From positions 70,717,345-70,781,344 of the forward strand of contig NC_092794.1 of assembly GCF_918797505.1 (NCBI RefSeq): a stretch of DNA of 64,000 nt, read 5' to 3'. Under the pieces are notes generated by a model that searched no databases, was not told the origin of the DNA, and saw only the letters and a list, made by a program, of their open reading frames with translations. Below are positions 57,413 to 64,000 of the stretch, piece by piece (position 1 is the stretch's first letter; every line of letters begins with the position of its first letter). Origin of the DNA: Bemisia tabaci. Its lineage: Eukaryota > Arthropoda > Insecta > Hemiptera > Aleyrodidae. A program made the translations under genes and the position numbers.

Positions 57413-59312
57413 AATTCCGAAGATACCATATGTGGACCAGGTTTCCAAGACCGATGAGAACCCTGTGGACAGAGAATGCACAGCATACAGCGCGAATATA
57501 GCAATATAAGCCGCGATTCGGAGCCCCCCTACTTCTTAGTTTGGATTAGTTAGGTTCTCAATTTTGTTTGCAAGTGTGTATGGCTGGACACTACTTTTGT
57601 TTTTCTTTTTGACCTATTCCTGATCGCACTTCAGTAGGAGCCAGATAAATCAGTGTGGCTGTCCTCCTGATTCCAGCCTTGAATTTTTTCTTTCACCGTT
57701 TTCAAAGAAAAATCACGTGAAAGTAGACTGCTAATTTTGACATTTCTTTTCACGCAGTTCGTTTTGCGTTAGCTAGAAAAAAAAGACCCGAGGATCCTTT
57801 TTCAGATTTTTTACTGAGGTGACACATACAACAGATAGTATGTTCAAGAGGTGCACCTATGGAGTGTTGCCGAGGAAGAAGAACAAGAGGTTAATTTCAA
57901 TGACGCATATTCCACTGAAAATCTTCCTCAGTCACAAAAATAAACTACCGACTGCCTTTGATTCAATTTCCCTTTTTTCCGGAGGAAAAGTAATTGAAAG
58001 CGCTGTGAAAACGGATGATCCGACCTAACTTTTTTGCGCTATGAAACAGCGTGCGCGGGGACATTTGATAAAATCCAAAATTTTCCATTTATGGTCGATA
58101 TTCCAGTGAAAAATAAGGAAAATGAAATTTTGACACGTTCTTTGCGACATTCAAGTGATGAGCTCATGAGAATAATGCGAAATCATTCTCAGCACCTTCA
58201 AATTTCGTCTTTTGGAGCGCGAATTTGCCCCTCACGTTTAACTTCATTTTAATTCAAGTTACTGATGACACCGAGCCCTTCTTCCTCGATATGCTTCACC
58301 CCTACCACCTATCCAAAATTTGAAAAAAGATTTCCCAAGGTAAGAATTTAAGAAAGTCAAAATGACTTTTTGATGCTTAAAAAATTGGAATTTGGGAACG
58401 AATTGTCACGATGCATTTAGACTTGTTTTACTTGAAATTATTAGTATCTCAATTTTTTAAAAAAATGCACTAATGCGCCTTGTCCTCCAAGCCCCTCAAT
58501 TTGCCCCTCTCGTTGGAGGTGACCGGGGCCGCATTCCGTGACATCCAGATTTCCAGCCGGGCCGCTCCACTGGGTGTCGACTCTCGAGTAACGTCGAGCC
58601 GAACGGAGCGGCACGACCAGGGATCGGACGGGGGCGCGGCGCGAGCGGGCCGCGCGGGTCCCTTTCACAGCATTTTCTTCCAAGGTCGGACACACCGCTC
58701 CACACAACGGCTCTCTTGAGAAACCACCTCGTGTCAGGTGAGTCCCGCACACGGGTCACACAGTCGCACTCACACACGGAGACACCGGTGGGCGGGGGAG
58801 GGGGCTCATTCCGGCCCGACCGACTCCGCGTCGTCACGTATTCCCGGGCGTCGAAGGACGACGACGGCATTTGCCGATGACGAAACCGTCATTTTTGCCG
58901 CGCTTCAGATCAACATTTTTAGCCTCATTACCCGCTGCAGCGCGGAGCCCGCGGGAAATCTGCTGCAACTCGCGCGGCGCCTACATTGTGGCGGCCCGCA
59001 GACGCGTACGAAAGCTCGCTTCGCCGAGAGGAATGATCTACGGCCGGCGGTCGGCGCTTCTGCCCGCTCGGGGTGGAAATAGGGCGAGGCTCCGAGCCCT
59101 CATTACGGTCCGCTCTCCGTCACGCATTGCGGAATAGCGCCTTCCGATCGCTGACCTATTCCATCCTCGCCTCTCGCGTGGGTATCGAGCCGGCTACCCC
59201 ATAAGGAAACCGATTTCAACAGAGAGGAGACACATCCCCGGTAAAAGTGAATCAGCCTGACGTCAGGCTATGTTTCATAAACTACCCTGAGTCAGACTGA
59301 TTCAGACTTATG
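57413..59312. other. no gene confirmed; GC island at 58500-59150
   Basis: Two adjacent plus-strand ORFs (57819-58028 and 58034-58252, different frames) have mixed, protein-like composition but no motif. The GC island shows overlapping shadows on both strands. A TGACGTCA palindrome lies at 59258-59265. Confidence 0.3.
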
Positions 59313-59845
59313 CAGGGCCGGATTAAGGGGGTGGCCACATGGGCCGCGGCCCATGGCGGCAAATCTGGAGGGCGGCAAATTTTGCAATTTTTTTAAATGT
59401 AGGTATAAAGAAATATCGGATTTAGAAAAAAAAAATTACTAACGAGAAAATGCGACAAAATCTCTCATTTCCTGAGAGTGTAGTAATTTTTAATTTTGTC
59501 GTCTTTCAGTGATACAAGTGACAGCACCTTTAATTAGTCGAGTTAAAAAAGAAACCAAACACGCAATTTGGCCTGGAACGGCGCGGCGCAGAGAGCAATG
59601 ATGACGAGGACTTGAGATGAAAAGGAAAAGCCATCGGCGCGGCGATCGGCATGTAACACATATCAGCGCTTACGAGACTGCTCGAATACTTCACGCATTG
59701 CATCAAACACAGTGCGGTCAGCGTGAAACGGATAGCGCCTACAAGAATGCATTAATACTTCACGCATTGCGCCAAACAGTGCGGTCAGCGTGAAACGCAT
59801 GGCGCCTACAAGACTGCGTGAATACTTCACGCATTGCGCCAAACT
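59313..59845 (+). mobile_element. family I-related hAT-like element
   Basis: Starts CAGGGCCGGATTAAGGGGG with cccatggcggcaaat. After about 370 bases comes the family I tandem array in inverted orientation. Together with 33509 this suggests the two copies show opposite ends of one element type. The far end is unresolved. Confidence 0.6.
59685..59845 (-). repeat. tandem repeat array matching 33860-34057
   Basis: Two to three units of aatacttcacgcattgcgccaaac..gcggtcagcgtgaaac, the reverse complement of the 33.9-kb array. Confidence 0.85.
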
Positions 59846-60677
59846 ATGCTATTTCTGTGCTCTTCAATGGATTTTGTGCAGCATCATAAGTCCATCGTGT
59901 GATTTTCTCCTTTTTTTCGTTTAAAGAACTGCAAAGTGTTGCAACTACCAACTTGTTTTCATTTGTAAAGAAAAAGAGTAAATGAAGAATTGAAATAAGA
60001 GTATAAAGACAAGTGGTGCACTCTGTGGAAGCAGATGGGAATGATTTATTTTCAAGGGACTCTAAAAGTAGTTTCCAGTTCAATTACTTCTATTTTTTAT
60101 TATCTATTGAGATGTCAAATCCAATCAAGATTAATTCATTCGAATTCGCTTTATGTGTTAGTGTCGATTATTTTATGGACATCCGACTCTCTTTGTGGGA
60201 CTTTCAGTAATGTCTTGAGAGCGAGTGAGTAGCGCTGCAGTAGTTCCTCAGCAAATCCAAAAAAGATTTATCGCTCGGCGTCGGCCAGGCAATCGTAGAA
60301 AACAATTTTATATGATCCTACTAAAAGTCAGTATATTTAATCTAGGTTCGATTCATTCCACCAATTGGGAGCTCTCATGGTGAATCGTTGATTTTTTGTG
60401 TCCTAAAGCTAGGGAGCCACTGATAAGTATTTCATTCTAATATCTAAACTTGTTGCGTAGGGTGGATTTACACACGCACTTCAACGGTGGTGATTGGTGA
60501 CCCAGCTACGAGACCACTTGAAGGACCACATTACTGCAATTCTCGCCTGCAGAATTCTCATACATGAAAGATTGAAAGTATACTGATAAAATATTGCTGG
60601 CTGGAGTCCAACAAATGGGTGTTCTCGACTTCTTAAGATACTCCTCTCGTAATCTCGAGCTTTCGTTTTATCGTATA

Positions 60678-60841
60678 CAGTGGCGTGGCGTGCTTTGCGA
60701 TATATCGATTGATCTGCCATTTAAATTTATGGTATAGGATCGATTATCAAGGTGTTCGCTACGAACACCTTGATAATCGATTCTTCACTACAGCTTCAAA
60801 TGGAGAAATATCGATAATCGATCCTTCAAGCCACGCCACTG
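60678..60841 (+). mobile_element. family H hAT-type MITE, ATCGTATA duplication
   Basis: CAGTGGCGTGGCGTGC ... CCACGCCACTG, 164 bp. Perfect 8-bp duplication ATCGTATA at 60670-60677 and 60842-60849. A central hairpin caaggtgttcg-ctacgaacaccttg and ATCGAT-rich arms are conserved in all copies. Confidence 0.93.
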
Positions 60842-60849
60842 ATCGTATA

Positions 60850-63264
60850 GAGCCTCTCCGGTAGAAGTGAATCTTACACCATCGCTTTAAAAACAGCATA
60901 AATCTTAATGCTCCATAAACTTTAGGAGTAAAATCTCTAATGCTTATACGATTAATGATACATTTTTTGAGATGACCTGAAAAACAATTTATGTAATGTA
61001 TATATACCTACAAACTCATGACTATGATTGTGACTTCTTCTTAGAAAAGTCATGGTGTAGTGCCGTATTGGGGGGTTGGGCCATGTATCGGCCAGGGGGC
61101 TTTCTAGTTACTTATACATTTTCGTAAGAAAAGAAAGGTAAAATAGGATGGATTTCCTTCTAAGAAAAACCTCAAAACGTTTGAAAATCTAAGTGCACAT
61201 ATACTTTTTTACCTAAGATTGATTGCCTATTGCGCTTAAAAATATTAATTTTTACGTTATTACTGACAGAAGTATGACCTCTTTATGCCAAAGTATAACA
61301 GAAGTTCATGTAATTTATTACTATCCCATCCATTCGGAAAAACTACATTACTGTCAATCCGACTCTCTCTGAACCGATTACATCTGTTCGAAATGTTTGT
61401 CGTAGAATGAGCCAGAGGAAGTCTGAGGATGGAAGTAGAAAAACTACAACTGGCAGAATCTGGAATTAATTTTCTGGTAATTCAAAATAGGTGGAAAAAA
61501 ATATTGTGTAAGTATGACACAAAAAAATCAATTGATCGTCTATCGCACGGCTTGCGCACGTGACGGATTAATGAAAAAACCGATAACGGAATGAAAGTTC
61601 CTGAATCCTATTCTCTTGCCATTCCTCGACGAGTTTTCCGTTTTCCCGACAATCCGTCACGCAAACATTGAAACATATTTTTTGGTTCATTTTTTTCTCG
61701 ACCTACGCCCATTCATTTAAATTCTTCACGTGAAAGAAAAGGTTTTTCATCTGTGAATTTCCTATTAAATTTTTTGCCTTTCCTTTTTCAATTTCTAAGA
61801 ATATGTACTCCAGCTATCTTCCGAGTCAAAAAATTGAAAAATAGGAAAAATTTTAATGCTGATATATTCTGGAATAACAGTGCGTGCCGAAGGAATTTTT
61901 ATCCTGATTATTATTTGAAGTTCTCGAGTGCGTATAGTAGAAAAGATCACGATAAGGCGAACACAACGGAGTCATAACTAATGCGGGTGACGATTTCCGT
62001 GACTAAAATCTGAAGTTTGACTTGAAGCACATTCGTGCGTCGAGGGACAGACGAGGGCTTTTTCTCGTTCCAGGGCAATCTCAAATGTTATTCGGGTGCC
62101 TTTTAAGATTGGCATTGAAGTTGGTTCAAATGAAGTTCTCGAAAGAAGTTAAAGGTGACAACTTCTACTTTTTACCATCGTCAACTTGTATAGTTTAGTT
62201 AAGGGTTATATCGTATGAACGCATGATGAAGGAATCGTTTGATGTTCAAAGTTGGATCTCCTACGGTGTTTGCCCGAAAATGGATGTATGAACAAATAAA
62301 CCCACAAAGACACCATTGTACTAACAATTTATGATATTCAATCAAACTACAAACTGCGAGAAAAAGACAAGCTTGCCACCCCCATTCCGAACGGCCGAAC
62401 CCTAAAGCGGAAAGGAGGGTTCACTTACAGCCGGCGTAAGACGACTCGTCGGTTCCCAGATGAAGAAACGTATCTCCACATAAAGGTTCCCAAATCTATT
62501 CGCACAATTACTTTCGCCTCACGCAAATAACGGAGCGACTTCTTTTTAAAATTTTACTGATTTTCTCCAGCATTTATGGGGGAAATTTTTGAAATTTTCA
62601 ATAATCAGTGCCCGATTGTTTCTTGGTAAAAATACAACTTCCAAGTGGAATATTCGTCAACGTTGAACTATAGTGACGTTCTTTCGACTGGGAAACGAAA
62701 AGTTCTCTTTTTTACGAGTGCTCCGTGACCTGCATGCCACCGAGACGACGATGCCATAACGCACAGGAAATCCCCGAATTTCTGCCTGATCTCCACGGGG
62801 TCCCGGAATGATGCGACAGAAGCGGCAGCCGGGCCCGCTGGGCAGTTGCCGCGCAGCATCTCATTTCCCGCGCGCGCGAGTTCCCCGTGGAAACGGACGG
62901 TTTCGGGCGCAGACGGCGACGTCTCCATCACCGCGTCGTGGCCACGTCCCCGTTTTCCGACCAGACTTCCGGCCTCAACGTTTTCCCTCTTGCTCTCCGT
63001 GCGTCGTGCCGCTTCCAGGACGGTTCTCACAGAGCCCGGACCGAGACCCCTCCAGGTTTACACGATCCCGTCGCCGCATCGGGGGTTTTTCATTAATATT
63101 TCATTCGCGGCCGAGGGAACGTATCCGGTCGGATACTGAGCGGGGAGCCGGCTCAGGGAACCGGGATTTACGGCCGTGGAATTACGTAACAGGAATTGAA
63201 TATGAGGAGCGACTTATCACGGCCGTCGACAATGAAAGGGAAGAAAGTTCTGCGATTGCTCCTG
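60850..63264. other. AT-rich then GC island, no gene
   Basis: 60850-62690 is AT-rich unique sequence. 62700-63180 is CpG-rich with overlapping chance frames on both strands. Confidence 0.35.
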
Positions 63265-63524
63265 GGGCTGATTATTGAAATTAATGGACGAAGTTACTGA
63301 CGAAGGAAACGCAGGGAAAATGGAGGGATCCCGTTTGTTGAAAAGGGAGATTAAGATAGACTTACGGGGCTGATGATGGTTAGTTAGTTAGTCTATTAGT
63401 TGGACTTCCATTTGTTAGTTAGACTCCTTTTTCCATCGCAACCATACGCTTTTATCAATAGGATCGTTCCAGTTTCGCTTTGTAGTTTTGGTTCAACCCT
63501 TTGTCTATCAATTCCAAAATTCGG
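63265..63524. mobile_element. family C TIR element, diverged
   Basis: GGGGCTGATTATTGAAATTA ... tctatcaattccaaaattcg. About 260 bp with a gttagttagttag stutter near the centre. The right end is decayed. Confidence 0.65.
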
Positions 63525-63717
63525 GAGATCGATACAGGAAAATAGAAACATCCAATTACTTATTAGGTAGATTTTTTTTTTTTTTTGAGGAGGTAAAATT
63601 CCCTACCAATTTTTCCACGTGTAATGCATTTTCCTAGAGGTGGAATCAACTTAAAAAGTTTTCAGAATAAGGATTACAAGAGGAAAAATAATCGGTAAGG
63701 CAATGTTACTTCCTCAA

Positions 63718-64000
63718 CAGGGCCGGATTTACCAACTTGCCGCCCATGGGCCGCCTGCATTTTGCCGCCCCCTTATCATTCGTTTTGAAACATCAATAAA
63801 AACCATTAAGTGAACGTGCCAAAGGGAGAGGGGTGCATTAGACGCGTTCATTCTTGTTGGACACATTATTTGCGAAAACCCTGTCAACACTACTAGCAAA
63901 AGTTCACAAAACTTTGCGCAAAAGTTAAATTCCGTATACCTATCTCTGCGTGGACGAGGCCTTCCATCTATATGAAATGAACGAAAAAATCATGAAAGAA
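63718..64000 (+). mobile_element. family I hAT-like element, cut by window end
   Basis: CAGGGCCGGATTTACCAAC then gccgcccatgggccgcc. About 85-90% similar by eye to 33509 onwards, including actactagcaaaagttca. The tandem array would lie beyond the window. Confidence 0.75.

Overview
This looks like intergenic and intronic DNA from an insect nuclear genome. It has an AT-rich background broken by GC/CpG-rich islands, long poly-C/poly-G runs, no bacterial-style gene packing, no rRNA or tRNA I can support, and a dense load of short non-autonomous DNA transposons (MITEs). The repeat content suggests a hemipteran, and a whitefly is my guess. That is an impression only, because nothing in the window proves the species.

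Only one protein-coding segment is convincing: a minus-strand first coding exon at 27248-27503. It has 85 codons, a good start context, a consensus splice donor, a PLDLS co-repressor motif and a SUMO-type MKLEP motif. Upstream lie an inferred leader with three short uORFs and a doubled insect Initiator (TCAGTC/TCAGTG) at 28121-28130. It reads like the N-terminus of a transcriptional repressor. I could not find its DNA-binding exon, which should lie at lower coordinates, possibly outside the window. A decayed LINE reverse-transcriptase scrap (ADDLKI motif) may sit at 16407-16676. All the other long ORFs appear to be shadows in GC-rich or repetitive sequence.

The rest of the annotation is repeat archaeology. 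At least 16 families recur or show clear terminal inverted repeats (TIRs). Family A (about 250 bp, CTGCCGTGCTAAGG ends, 4-bp target duplication) has 12 copies or fragments. Family B (CACGGAGAAAAAAACTT ends, TA target) has 3. Family C (GGGCTGATTATTG ends) has 3. Family E (exactly 122-bp palindromes in AATT/ATAT targets) has 4, plus 3 of a shorter sister. Family F (233-235 bp, CACAGTG ends, 5-bp CG-rich duplications, matching the Transib signature) has 4. Several hAT-type elements carry 8-bp duplications. Many copies are nested, giving relative ages: G inside F, D inside A, B inside C, hAT inside C, K inside K.

Regional layout: 1-10 kb has mixed repeats and GC islands; 13-16 kb is a dense nested MITE cluster; 17-21 kb has few repeats; 23-26 kb holds a GGTAATTTTACC-rich element flanked by a 29-bp direct repeat; 26.3-31.8 kb is a repeat-poor zone around the putative promoter and exon; 33-46 kb is MITE-rich; 48-51 kb is a palindrome cluster; 51.2-55 kb is repeat-poor with GC and poly-C islands; 55-64 kb has hAT, C and CAGGGCCGG elements. 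The GC islands with little repeat content may include cis-regulatory modules, which is inference.
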